DNA of 44,094 bases, from contig WRDM01000020.1 in NCBI GenBank assembly GCA_009783465.1, forward strand, positions 1 through 44,094, given 5' to 3'. The notes beneath the pieces are model-generated. The model did no database searches and was not told the origin of the DNA. It was given only the letters and a program-made list of their open reading frames with translations. The position numbers and the translations under genes are program-made. Of this stretch, positions 23,683-32,655 are shown one piece after another (the stretch's first letter is position 1; every line of letters starts with the position of its first letter). Source of the DNA: Phycisphaerae bacterium. Its GTDB lineage: Bacteria > Planctomycetota > Phycisphaerae > SM23-33.

Positions 23683-25869
23683 TTACTTTCCCGGAAGCTG
23701 TTCGTGGTATTCGTAGAACGCGTTGTAGCTTCGCCGCAGGTGGCCGTCGGCGACGGTGCGGACGCCGTTGAGCACCGCGCCGAGCACGTTGGCGTCGACG
23801 TGGCGGAACGTGTCCCACGCGCGCTGCACGATGTCGTGCGTGTTCTCGCCGGCCCGGACCACCAGGATCGTGGCGTCGACGGCGGTGGCCAGGATCGGCG
23901 AATCGCTGACGAGCAGTGCGGGCGCGCCGTCGAGGATCACCTGGTCGAAGTGCTTGCCCAGTTCGGCGATGAGTTGGCGCATCGCCGGGCTTCCCAGCAG
24001 CTCGGCGGGATTGGGCGGCAGTGGGCCGCTGGTCATTACCGTGAGGTTGGGCTCAACCTGGCAGACCGCGTCCTGCCACTTGGCCTGCCCCGACAGCACG
24101 TTGGACAGGCCGGTGTCCGTCGCCTGCGGGAAGAGCTTGCGAACCGCGGGCTGGCGGAAATTGGCGTCGAGGATCAGCACGTTCATGCCGTCGCGGGCGA
24201 AGGCGGCGCCGAGGTTAACCGCGACGGTGGTTCGGCCGTCCTCGGGCATCGGGCTGCTCACCAGCAGGGTGCGTCGCCGGTCGGCGGGGCCGCTGAATCG
24301 CAGGCACGTGCGGATCTGGCGGAAGGACTCGCCCAGGAGCGAGTTGGGATTGGTCATGAAGGCCGTGCGGACGTCGCGGATGTCGTCCTCCAGGTCGTCG
24401 GCGTGCGGCAGCATGCCCAGCACGGGCAGGTGGAGTCGCCGCGTGAGGTCGGTGGCGCTCTTGACCGAGTTGTCCATCAGTTCCAGCAGGAACGCCAGGC
24501 CCACGCCCACCAGCAACCCAAGGAACAGACCCACGGGAAGCATGATCGACCACTTGGGCATGGAGGGTTCCGCCGGAATGGCCGCCGGCACGGCGATCGT
24601 CAGGGGCACGTCGGCTTCTTTCTGGAGGCGCACTTCGCGAAGTTTTTCGTCGACGCGTTTGAGCGAATCGTTGAGCATCCGCTCCTCGTCGCCCAACTGA
24701 CGCAGCCTTTCGATGTTCGTTTCGTTGTCCTTGAGCCTTGCCTCGCTTTCGAGCAGGCTTTCCCTGAGCGTATTCGACTGCTCGATAATGCTCGTATGCG
24801 CCGCCTCGCGGGCGGTCTTGATGCTGGCGATCGTTTTTTCGATCACCGCATTCTGAAGGTCGTCGAGTTGGTTGGCGCACGACTCCAGTTTCGTTTCTGC
24901 TGCCAGCACCAGGCGATGCTGGTCGGCGAACATGCGGCGAAAGTTCGCGTACTCGTTCTCCAGATGTACCTTGTACGTTTTCAGCGTACGGATTTCCGGG
25001 TTGATGTCCAGGGCATACAGCACTTCGGGGCTGCCGCGAAGGTCTTCGGCGTCGGCGTCTCTCAGCCGGTCGACGGCGGCGCGGGCGGCGGCTTCCTGGA
25101 TGCGGAGTTCCTCGACCCGGCGGGTGAGTTCCTGAATTTTGATGGAGAGGCTGTTGCGCTGCTCCTGGATCATGGGGATGTCGGCCGGCCTGGCCGCCGC
25201 CATCCGGGTGTGGACGTTCGCCAAGCTGTTGGAGATGGCCGCCCTTTCATTCACCAGCAGGCGGATCATGCCTTCGGTGATTGCCTCGGCCCGGTCCCGG
25301 CTTCGCAGAGTGGCATGGTGCGCCACCGAGTTCACGATGCGCGCCAGGTCCTCGGGATTGCGGCCTGTCATGGAGATGCGAATCGCCGAGAAGGCGGCGC
25401 TGACCTTGACCTCATCCTTGAGATCGCGAACTGCGGTGTCGGAGCGGGCGCGATGCCACTCGGTGCCCGTGATGCTGTACTGGGGACTGCTATCGCGGAC
25501 CACGTCCGAGTACAAGATGTCCTGGTTGATGACAAGGATCTGCGTGTTCACCAGGCGGTCCATCACATCTTTCGATAACGTGTTGACGACCTCGTCCTTC
25601 ATCGGGTTCGTGCGTATGTTGACCTGAAGGTACGACTCCGCCGTGTACAACGGCGAAATTCGCAGCCAGAAAAACGTGGATACCGCCGCGATGGCCACGA
25701 ACAGCAGGCTGATGATGATGATCATCCACATGCGCTTTCGGAGAATGCGCAGAATGTCCTTGCCGGTGATCCCTCCCGTTGCCGCCTGGTAGGGCATCGC
25801 CGCCGACATCCCCTGGGCCGAAGGCAGGGCGAGTTGTCCAATTTGTTCCGTCACGATCCTATTGCTCAT
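23683..25869 (-). CDS. Wzz chain-length regulator fused to BY-kinase-like (CpsD) domain
   Basis: A 728-residue two-part protein. TM helix 1 is about 48-68 and TM helix 2 about 441-464, with a long predicted coiled coil between them, as in Wzc-type polysaccharide co-polymerases. The cytoplasmic end (about 530-728) is a BY-kinase-like ATPase. The Walker A stretch reads SSPMPEDGRTTVAVN, with Arg546 where GEGKTT kinases have the catalytic Lys. The Walker A' block is LDANFRQP (Asn where Asp is usual), the Walker B block is VILDGAP, and a terminal Tyr cluster (Y715, Y719, Y721) is kept. It probably controls polymer length and export with the Wza-like protein. Kinase activity is doubtful because of the Lys-to-Arg change. 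The start at 25869 has AGGAG upstream. Confidence 0.9.
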   Translation of the reverse strand: MSNRIVTEQIGQLALPSAQGMSAAMPYQAATGGITGKDILRILRKRMWMIIIISLLFVAIAAVSTFFWLRISPLYTAESYLQVNIRTNPMKDEVVNTLSKDVMDRLVNTQILVINQDILYSDVVRDSSPQYSITGTEWHRARSDTAVRDLKDEVKVSAAFSAIRISMTGRNPEDLARIVNSVAHHATLRSRDRAEAITEGMIRLLVNERAAISNSLANVHTRMAAARPADIPMIQEQRNSLSIKIQELTRRVEELRIQEAAARAAVDRLRDADAEDLRGSPEVLYALDINPEIRTLKTYKVHLENEYANFRRMFADQHRLVLAAETKLESCANQLDDLQNAVIEKTIASIKTAREAAHTSIIEQSNTLRESLLESEARLKDNETNIERLRQLGDEERMLNDSLKRVDEKLREVRLQKEADVPLTIAVPAAIPAEPSMPKWSIMLPVGLFLGLLVGVGLAFLLELMDNSVKSATDLTRRLHLPVLGMLPHADDLEDDIRDVRTAFMTNPNSLLGESFRQIRTCLRFSGPADRRRTLLVSSPMPEDGRTTVAVNLGAAFARDGMNVLILDANFRQPAVRKLFPQATDTGLSNVLSGQAKWQDAVCQVEPNLTVMTSGPLPPNPAELLGSPAMRQLIAELGKHFDQVILDGAPALLVSDSPILATAVDATILVVRAGENTHDIVQRAWDTFRHVDANVLGAVLNGVRTVADGHLRRSYNAFYEYHEQLPGK

Positions 25870-25893
25870 TTGCGACTCCTTGCGCACGATACG

Positions 25894-28800
25894 TTATTTC
25901 TTCACTCGATTCAGAGCGTCTTTCACGGACGCGTACAGGGGGTTCTTCTCATCGTCATTCAACGTGGCATTGGCGTTATCATAACACGCCCGCGCGGTAT
26001 CCATGTCGCCCAGCTGCTCGTACGTCCAGCCCAGATGATAGCTGACCGTCACGCTGTGGACGATGTTCAACTGCTTTTCCAACTCATACGCATCCCGGAG
26101 AATGCGCGCCGCCGCCGCGAGGTCCTGCGAACGTTTGTCCCGGTCGCCTTCCGCCGCCGCCAGTTTGGCCTTCGTCCAGCCCAGCGTGTCCAGCACGTCC
26201 GGAGACGGATCCCGAGTGGCCGCCTGCTCCGCGTACGGCAACGCACGCACCGGATCATCCAGGTCGTCCGTGAAAATGTACGCCAGATTGTTCATCGCGC
26301 CGAAATTGTTCGGGTCAATCTCCAGCACCGCCTGCCAGGCCTCGATGGTCCGGTCCAACAGGTCACGATTGGCCTCGCGATCGGCGAGGTACTCGCGATA
26401 CAGCATCTGGCCCAGGCGGCTGTGGAGCTGCAACTTCTCGCCCGCGCTCTTGGCCTGCGACACTCCCTTGCGATACGCGCCCTCGGCGGCGGCAACGTCT
26501 TTGTTGGCCAGGAACATGTCGCCCAGGAACAGGTTCGTCATCGGCTCGTCCCGCATGGCGACCCATTCCCTGGCCATGGCCAGGCCGTCCGACGGCTTGT
26601 AGTATCTGCCGGCCGAATCCAGAATGATCAGCAACTCGCCGCGGGCGTTCTTGACCATCTCCGTCAGCATCGTGTTGGCCGCGGGCACGTTGTTCTTGCC
26701 CAGCAGCGCGATCGCCTCGTACAGGCGCAGCGGCTGATACGTCGCGCCCGAGTAGCCTCGGACCTTCTGGAGCACCTTGTCGTACTCCTTGGCCTCCACG
26801 TGCGCCGCCGACCATCGCGCCAGCATGCGCGGGTCGTCTTTGGCCAAGGCCAACGCTTTATCCATCGTCTCCAGACTCTCGCGCATCTTGTTCGTTTCGC
26901 GATACATCTGGGCCTCGATCGTCAGCAGCTCGATCTGCCGGCCCACGTCACGGGCCAGCGTCGGCCTGCGGCGGGCGAACGTCAGTTGGCTGGATACATT
27001 GTTCCAGTCCTTCTGCATCAGGTAGGCGCTCAGAAGAAGATCCGACGCCGGCTGATATGTCTGGTCCTTGTTGACCATCTCGGTCAACAGCGTGACCGCC
27101 TGGCTGAATTTTCGCTGCTTCAGCAGCACGGCCGCCAGACTCTGCGACACGGCCATGTTGTCCTTGCCCTGCTCCGATTTCCGGGCCTGTTCGATATCGC
27201 TCTGCGCCTGCGGCAGGTTGCCCATGCTTTCGTGATACGCCGCGCGGACCATCAACGGTTGAATCAACGATGGATTTAAATTCACGACGCTGTCGAGAAC
27301 CTCCAGTGTCCGGGCCTCGTCCTTCTGAACGCGGTACAGATCCGCCAGGGCAAACTGGGCCTTCATGTTGTCGCCGTCGGACCGGAGAATCTGCATCAGT
27401 CGTGCCTCGGCCTGATCGGTCTGACCCACCTTGACCCGCAACGCGAGCAGTTGGTACTCCTCATCCGAGCCGGCGGCACCGGGCGTCGCGTCAAACCACT
27501 GCTCGTAAAATCCCAATGCTTCCGTGTTCAACTCCATCGCCACCCTGGGATCGACCATGCCCGCCTGGGCGCCACGCCAACCCAGGAACTGACCCATCGC
27601 CAGCAACGGACGAGCGTCCTGCGTGTTCGCGGCGGCGGCAATCGCCTGCTGGAAGGCTGACCTGGCGTGATCCGCGTTGATGTTCGCCAGCATGCGGCCA
27701 CGCATCATGAAACCGGCTACCCGGTCGATCTTGTCGAGCTTCATCACGTCTTCCAGCACGCGGTAGACGTCGGCGACTTGGTTGGTGCGAAGGAGATATT
27801 GGCAGTACGCTTCCGCCGCGCCCAGCGGATTCGGCGACCGTTTGAGCAGCTCCTGGTACATGCGGACGGCGGCCTCGCCCCGGCCGCCCATTTCGTGCAG
27901 CCGGGCCAGGGACACGATGTTGCGGAGATCGCTGGGGTCCTGCTGGAAAAGCTGCTCGCGGGCCGCCAGGGCCAGGTCCGGCCTGCCGTCCAGCTCCACC
28001 AGGTTCAGCCGCCAGTTGCGCACGTCGGGATGATCCGGCCGGACCAGCAGGCACCGCCGCACATACTCCCGGTGCGCCGCCCGCTGGGCGGGATCGTCTT
28101 CCGTCAGCTTCGCCATGGCGTAGTTGCCCGGAAAGTTCGCCCTGTCCGAATTGGCCAGGTGCTGATAATGCTCGCGGGCCTTGTCCCGATTGCCCTGACT
28201 CAAATACAACTCGCCCGCCATGGCGCGAATGTCTTTGTCGTCGGGAAGCTTCTCGAGCACCTGCTCCATGACGGCCAAACTCTCGTCAACCTTGTTCTGC
28301 GCCCGAAGCAAAACCGCCTGGAACTTCAGCCCGTCGCACCGGTCGATATTGGCCTGGGCCGCCTTGTCGGCGTACACCTGCGCCCGCTCAAAGTCCGACG
28401 TGCCGAGGGCAAACTCGAACTGGGCGGTAATCACCTGAACGTTCTGCGGATTTGCCGTCTCCGCCAACTCCAGGAACTTCGTGCAATCCTCTTTCCTGCC
28501 AAGCTGGGCCGACAGACGGGCCTTCCCCAGATTCATCGCCACCGGGTCCTGCGTCTGCATCTCGATGCGTTTGAGCATCAACTCGAACCGCTTGGCCGGA
28601 TCCGTCTCCGACAGCAACTCCATCGTCATGTCCAACTGCGAGCGGAGTTTCTCGTCGGTGGAATCCTTGGCCTTGAGCGTGGCGATCAACGTCTTGGCCT
28701 TGTCCACCTGGTTGCTTTGCAGGTACAGGTTGCACAGCAGCTCAAACACCGCCAGGTTGTTTTCATCCTGCTGGTAGAGCTGTTCGATCATGATGACGGC

Positions 28801-30504
28801 TTCGGCCCCCTGACCCTGTGCGATCATCTGCTGGACGCGCATCATCAGCACGGGCATGGACGCTACGTCGATGCCGTCGGGAATGCCGCCTTTGAGGATG
28901 TTGATTTCCCGTTGAATCCGAAGGGCTTCGGGGTTGTCGGCGTTGCTGGCCAGCACGATCCTGAGGTGTCCCTCGGCGCGGAGGGGGTCCTTATTGAAAT
29001 CCAGGCAGTGCCTGGCCATCAGCAGGTTCACCTGCGGATTGCCTGGATTGATTTCGAGGATCCGTCGGAGGATTTCTTCGCCGGGCCCCGGCGTGCCGTT
29101 GAGCTTGTAGGCGTCGTACAGCAGCAGCACGGTGTTCAGCTCGACGCCTCGGGGTTTTTCGTACGCGGCCCGCAGGTTGCGGACGGCGTCGGGCACGTTG
29201 TTTTTCGCCAAGGCCATGCGACCCTGGAGCGAGTACGTTTCGTAGCTGTCCGCGCCCGCTACCGCGACGACGTGTTCGAGGCAGTCCTGCGCTTCGGTGA
29301 GTATGGCGGTGCGTTCATCCGCCGTCAGGGACCGCGCGGTGTCGAACAGGGCGCGTTCCAGCAACGCCTCGCCAAGCCGATGATACAGCACGCTCTGGCG
29401 TTCGCGCGCGTCCCTGGCCCGGCCGGCCGCGGTGCGCATGGCCTCCAGGCCGGCACGATAGGTTGCGATGGCTTCGTCCGGCTGGCGGCGCGAGGAGTAA
29501 ATCCTGCCTTCAATCAAATACGCCCGCGGGCTGGTGACGTCGGCGGCCTTGATCCTGGCGGTGGCCTGCAACGCGTCGTCCTGCTTGCCCATGCCGAAGT
29601 AATAGTTCGCCAGGGCCTCCCACACGTTCACGTCGTCGCCGGCGTCGGCTTTGGCTTTGTCGAACCACGTGGCGACTTCCGCTTCCCACGCGGCGGCTTC
29701 GGCTTCCCGGGTTGGCTTGCCCTTTTGCAGCAGATACCCGCCGTACATCACCGACAGCAGGCCGCTTTTTTCGCTGTGCTCGATGCCCCGCAGGAGCACC
29801 TCGCCCGGATCGCCGTACCGCTCCATCCGGCTGAGGAATCCTGCCAGTGCGATGAAATGTTCCGGTTTGCGGGTTTTGTCGATGAGTTCCTGGTACTGTT
29901 GAATGATTTCGCGGATGAGGGTGGCTTCGTCCTTTGTCGCCACCTGGGCGGCCCGGACGCTGATCATGCGGAAACGGAGTTCGTGGTCGTTGGGATCGAG
30001 TTTGAGCAGATCGTTGGCTTCGCGAATGAACTGCCGCAGGTCGCCGATTTCCAGCAGCATGTCCGTATAAAACTTGCGTGGCGGGATCTGGTCGGGCGCG
30101 CCCGTGACGGAGGCCAGGATGGACGCGCGGGCTTCGCCGACCTTTTGGTTCCGCTGGGCGGCGTATTCGTCGCGGGTGCGGTAGGCCCACTGCACCTGCG
30201 CGAGTTTGTAATACGCGTCGGCCTTCGCGGCGGGGTCCTTGATCAGGGGAATGGCTTCGCGGTAGAGTTTTTCCGCCCTGGGCAGGTCGGCTTTGTCCGC
30301 GTCGGACGCGTCGTCGCCGGTGTCGTCTCCGTTGGCCTGCACGAGCACCGGCCTGGCGGCGGCGTCTGCCTGCGCGAGGGTCGCTTCCACGTCCTTGGGC
30401 AGCAAGCGTCCTACGACCCACACCAGCACCGCCACCACCACCAGGCCGCCCAGAACCGACAGCATCAGGATTACACGTTTATTCAGTTCGCGTTTTCGTG
30501 CCAT
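25894..30504 (-). CDS. giant membrane-anchored TPR protein of the exosortase locus
   Basis: A 1536-residue protein with a charged N-terminus and one TM helix (about 11-34), so nearly all of it would be outside the cytoplasm or membrane-tethered. The rest is a long series of helix pairs with the TPR pattern (A..Y...G....A), for example YYKLAQVQWAYR, AEAYCQYLLRTNQVADVYRV, and the C-terminal NNLAYIFTD and YHLGWTYEQLGDMDTARACYDNA. Large TPR proteins are regular partners of exosortase and exopolysaccharide loci, including PEP-CTERM systems, where they are thought to scaffold polymer synthesis or export. It lies 24 bases upstream of the Wzz/BY-kinase gene and 30 bases downstream of the EpsI-like gene, so co-transcription is likely. 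Confidence 0.85.
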   Translation of the reverse strand: MARKRELNKRVILMLSVLGGLVVVAVLVWVVGRLLPKDVEATLAQADAAARPVLVQANGDDTGDDASDADKADLPRAEKLYREAIPLIKDPAAKADAYYKLAQVQWAYRTRDEYAAQRNQKVGEARASILASVTGAPDQIPPRKFYTDMLLEIGDLRQFIREANDLLKLDPNDHELRFRMISVRAAQVATKDEATLIREIIQQYQELIDKTRKPEHFIALAGFLSRMERYGDPGEVLLRGIEHSEKSGLLSVMYGGYLLQKGKPTREAEAAAWEAEVATWFDKAKADAGDDVNVWEALANYYFGMGKQDDALQATARIKAADVTSPRAYLIEGRIYSSRRQPDEAIATYRAGLEAMRTAAGRARDARERQSVLYHRLGEALLERALFDTARSLTADERTAILTEAQDCLEHVVAVAGADSYETYSLQGRMALAKNNVPDAVRNLRAAYEKPRGVELNTVLLLYDAYKLNGTPGPGEEILRRILEINPGNPQVNLLMARHCLDFNKDPLRAEGHLRIVLASNADNPEALRIQREINILKGGIPDGIDVASMPVLMMRVQQMIAQGQGAEAVIMIEQLYQQDENNLAVFELLCNLYLQSNQVDKAKTLIATLKAKDSTDEKLRSQLDMTMELLSETDPAKRFELMLKRIEMQTQDPVAMNLGKARLSAQLGRKEDCTKFLELAETANPQNVQVITAQFEFALGTSDFERAQVYADKAAQANIDRCDGLKFQAVLLRAQNKVDESLAVMEQVLEKLPDDKDIRAMAGELYLSQGNRDKAREHYQHLANSDRANFPGNYAMAKLTEDDPAQRAAHREYVRRCLLVRPDHPDVRNWRLNLVELDGRPDLALAAREQLFQQDPSDLRNIVSLARLHEMGGRGEAAVRMYQELLKRSPNPLGAAEAYCQYLLRTNQVADVYRVLEDVMKLDKIDRVAGFMMRGRMLANINADHARSAFQQAIAAAANTQDARPLLAMGQFLGWRGAQAGMVDPRVAMELNTEALGFYEQWFDATPGAAGSDEEYQLLALRVKVGQTDQAEARLMQILRSDGDNMKAQFALADLYRVQKDEARTLEVLDSVVNLNPSLIQPLMVRAAYHESMGNLPQAQSDIEQARKSEQGKDNMAVSQSLAAVLLKQRKFSQAVTLLTEMVNKDQTYQPASDLLLSAYLMQKDWNNVSSQLTFARRRPTLARDVGRQIELLTIEAQMYRETNKMRESLETMDKALALAKDDPRMLARWSAAHVEAKEYDKVLQKVRGYSGATYQPLRLYEAIALLGKNNVPAANTMLTEMVKNARGELLIILDSAGRYYKPSDGLAMAREWVAMRDEPMTNLFLGDMFLANKDVAAAEGAYRKGVSQAKSAGEKLQLHSRLGQMLYREYLADREANRDLLDRTIEAWQAVLEIDPNNFGAMNNLAYIFTDDLDDPVRALPYAEQAATRDPSPDVLDTLGWTKAKLAAAEGDRDKRSQDLAAAARILRDAYELEKQLNIVHSVTVSYHLGWTYEQLGDMDTARACYDNANATLNDDEKNPLYASVKDALNRVKK

Positions 30505-30534
30505 AAATCGATCCTCGTAACGTCGTCCGCCATG

Positions 30535-31509
30535 CTACGGCGATGCGGATGGTTTGTTGGACGACTCGTTCAGTTGCCTCACCGTGTCGGCGGACGGAAA
30601 CGTTGCCAGCAACTCCGGCGCCGCCGCCCGGAAAAACAGCTTCGCCGCCTCGTCGACAGCGCTCAACTCGCCCACGTGCATCATCCTCGGGGCGAACTGA
30701 ATTTTGCCGAAATACACATACTTTCGCCGGATGTCGGTCGTCAAGCCGATCCGTATCATCTTCCAGTCCGCCTCGTTGTCCCCGTTCAGGCTGAACGTGT
30801 AATACTGCACCACGTTCGACTGCCTGCCCGTCTCGTCCGTCGTCTGGAACACCGACCGGATCACCGTGATCGTTTCCCAGCCCAGCGCGTTTTTTGGCAG
30901 ATCCCACACCAGCGTTTTCGTCTGGTCGTTGAGTGGCGTGGCGCCGGCGGCCACCATGCAGCGGCCCGGAACGTGCGCCACCGTGTCCGTCGCGCCGGTG
31001 TAGTATGTCAGGTCCAACTGCCAGACGGAACGGTCATGAATATCCACATACTGACGGGTCATGTACCAGTTGCTCGCCCGGTCGGCGTACCGCGCCGCGT
31101 CGATCGGCCGACCGACGCCCAGCACCAGCCTCGCCTCCTCCGGCATGCGCTGCATCGCTTCTTCCGGCTTCGGAATGGTCGGGAAGCCCAGGCGTTTGGC
31201 GATGTCCGGCGTGAGCGCGCTGGCCAGCATATACCGCGGCGCCACCACCGGCAGCCGGTCCGGGAAGCTGGTCATCATAAACTCCCGGTCCACTTCCACG
31301 CCGGCCCGGTCGGCCGTGCCCGTCGGCCAGGGAATCGCCTTCTTGTCCAGCGCCGCGCCCAGCGCCCATACCATGACATACCAGCCGATGCTCAGCACAG
31401 CCAACACCCCGGCCATCGCCAGGAAGCGGCGGCAGCCCATCACGTGCGACAGCAGCGATTTTTCCCGCGGCACAGCCGTGTCGGGCGGATTGGAATTCAC
31501 GGTGGTCAT
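30535..31509 (-). CDS. EpsI-like exosortase-associated protein
   Basis: A 324-residue protein with one N-terminal TM helix (about 29-51). In the middle, LTYYTGATDTVAHVPGRCMVAAG (about 167-189) resembles the conserved HxPxxC...G block of EpsI, a putative exosortase partner or associated protease. The start codon overlaps the exosortase stop by 4 bases (ATGA), the classic coupling arrangement, and exosortase plus EpsI is a known pair. Its biochemical role is not established in any organism I can name with certainty; a role in substrate processing or polymer export is assumed. Confidence 0.75.
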   Translation of the reverse strand: MTTVNSNPPDTAVPREKSLLSHVMGCRRFLAMAGVLAVLSIGWYVMVWALGAALDKKAIPWPTGTADRAGVEVDREFMMTSFPDRLPVVAPRYMLASALTPDIAKRLGFPTIPKPEEAMQRMPEEARLVLGVGRPIDAARYADRASNWYMTRQYVDIHDRSVWQLDLTYYTGATDTVAHVPGRCMVAAGATPLNDQTKTLVWDLPKNALGWETITVIRSVFQTTDETGRQSNVVQYYTFSLNGDNEADWKMIRIGLTTDIRRKYVYFGKIQFAPRMMHVGELSAVDEAAKLFFRAAAPELLATFPSADTVRQLNESSNKPSASP

Positions 31510-32588
31510 GGCGTCGCGCCTCTCCCGGCCGATGCCGATACCGCGACCTCGCCGCCCGATTCACCGTCCGAATCCCCGGAATCCCCGGAGTCCCCGGAGT
31601 CCCCGGGATCCTCCGGGTCCTCCATGACGTAAATTTTCTTCAACAGCCACCAGACGCCCCACATGATCAGCCCGGCGGGGATCAGCATCAGCAGACCCGT
31701 AAAGGTGTGCATGAAATCTTCGCCAAGCTTCGGCTGGTCGATCACGAACATGGAGACCGTGATGATCACCCGCAGGACGTTCACGAAAATCGCCACGGGG
31801 ATGATGATCAGCACCAGCGTGATACGCTGCCAGACCGGACGGGTTTCGATGTACGCGAAAATCACGCCCAGGGCCAAAAACGCCATCATCGAGCGGATGC
31901 CCGAACAGGCCTCCTCCACCTGGAGCGTGTAGGGCCTGTACTCCTGCGTCAGCACGTTCAGGCCGCTCAGGCCCCAGACGAACATCGCGCTGGCTTTGTG
32001 CTCCAACTGCACGCCGACCGCCGACATGATCGCCGCCGACATCGCCGCGGCGAAATTTTGCAGCGGGAGCGAAATCTTCGTGTACACGTAGTCCGGCAGC
32101 GGGACGGCGAAGATCAAAAACATGATCGGCACCGCCGTCAGCACCAGGATCCGCCAGCCGCTCATGTAACACACCAGCCCGAGAATCGCCAGAATCATGC
32201 CCACGCCGGACATGAACCGCATCGTGAAGGGCCAATATCCCGCGACGATGATCGTCACGCCCACGAAAAAAATCGCCGCGCCGAGAATCATCGCCCGGAC
32301 GGTGGGCACGCGAGGCGCCGACAGAATCTCGTGGCGGCGCAGATAAAACATCAACAACGCAAACAACGGAATGGCGTACCCGTGTTGCCAGTTGGGCTCC
32401 TGCCACTTGTAATACATGCTGCGGAACTGCCACGCGTTCATCGCGATCATCAGCAGCGCCAGCACGCCGAGCTGGACCCACCCGGCTGCGCTGATCGGCC
32501 TGGCCGACAGTTCCGGCGCATCGCCCACCAGGGCCGTCAGCGACGGCGCGGGCTTGGCGACTTCAGAAGGTTCCTGCGTCCTGGTCAT
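31506..32588 (-). CDS. exosortase (Xrt family transmembrane transpeptidase)
   Basis: A polytopic membrane protein of 360 residues with about eight hydrophobic helices. The three exosortase signatures are present: EEACSGIRS with catalytic Cys228, FVNVLRV with Arg273, and DFMHTFTG with His294. Exosortases cut sorting signals such as PEP-CTERM on secreted proteins and anchor them to the envelope. The ATG at 32588 was chosen; an upstream GTG at 32609 lacks a ribosome site. The cytoplasmic C-terminus carries an acidic Asp/Pro/Gly/Ser tail encoded by a 9-bp tandem repeat. No PEP-CTERM substrate was found in the window. The EpsI and TPR neighbours suggest the exosortase-U-like systems of Planctomycetota. 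Confidence 0.92.
   Translation of the reverse strand: MTRTQEPSEVAKPAPSLTALVGDAPELSARPISAAGWVQLGVLALLMIAMNAWQFRSMYYKWQEPNWQHGYAIPLFALLMFYLRRHEILSAPRVPTVRAMILGAAIFFVGVTIIVAGYWPFTMRFMSGVGMILAILGLVCYMSGWRILVLTAVPIMFLIFAVPLPDYVYTKISLPLQNFAAAMSAAIMSAVGVQLEHKASAMFVWGLSGLNVLTQEYRPYTLQVEEACSGIRSMMAFLALGVIFAYIETRPVWQRITLVLIIIPVAIFVNVLRVIITVSMFVIDQPKLGEDFMHTFTGLLMLIPAGLIMWGVWWLLKKIYVMEDPEDPGDSGDSGDSGDSDGESGGEVAVSASAGRGATP
31568..31623 (-). repeat. 9-bp coding minisatellite in the exosortase tail
   Basis: Units of the form GACTCCGGG and GATTCCGGG are repeated about four to five times with flanking degenerate copies, giving GDSGDSGDSGDSD in the protein. A 9-bp unit keeps the frame whatever its copy number. 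Confidence 0.85.
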
Positions 32589-32655
32589 ATCCGTGCGGCT
32601 GTTCTCCACAATTCACACCGGTCGCGGCGGGTTCACGCGAGTCGACAGCGGTCGA

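Noticed and set aside
21956..25578. Long plus-strand frames opposite pheT and the BY-kinase
   Set aside because: Antisense shadows of unmistakable genes; the products are rich in Arg, Gly and Asp without domains.
27667..31632. 1321-codon plus-strand open frame across the TPR, EpsI-like and exosortase genes
   Set aside because: It spans three well-supported minus-strand genes and their junctions; the composition is that of an antisense shadow.
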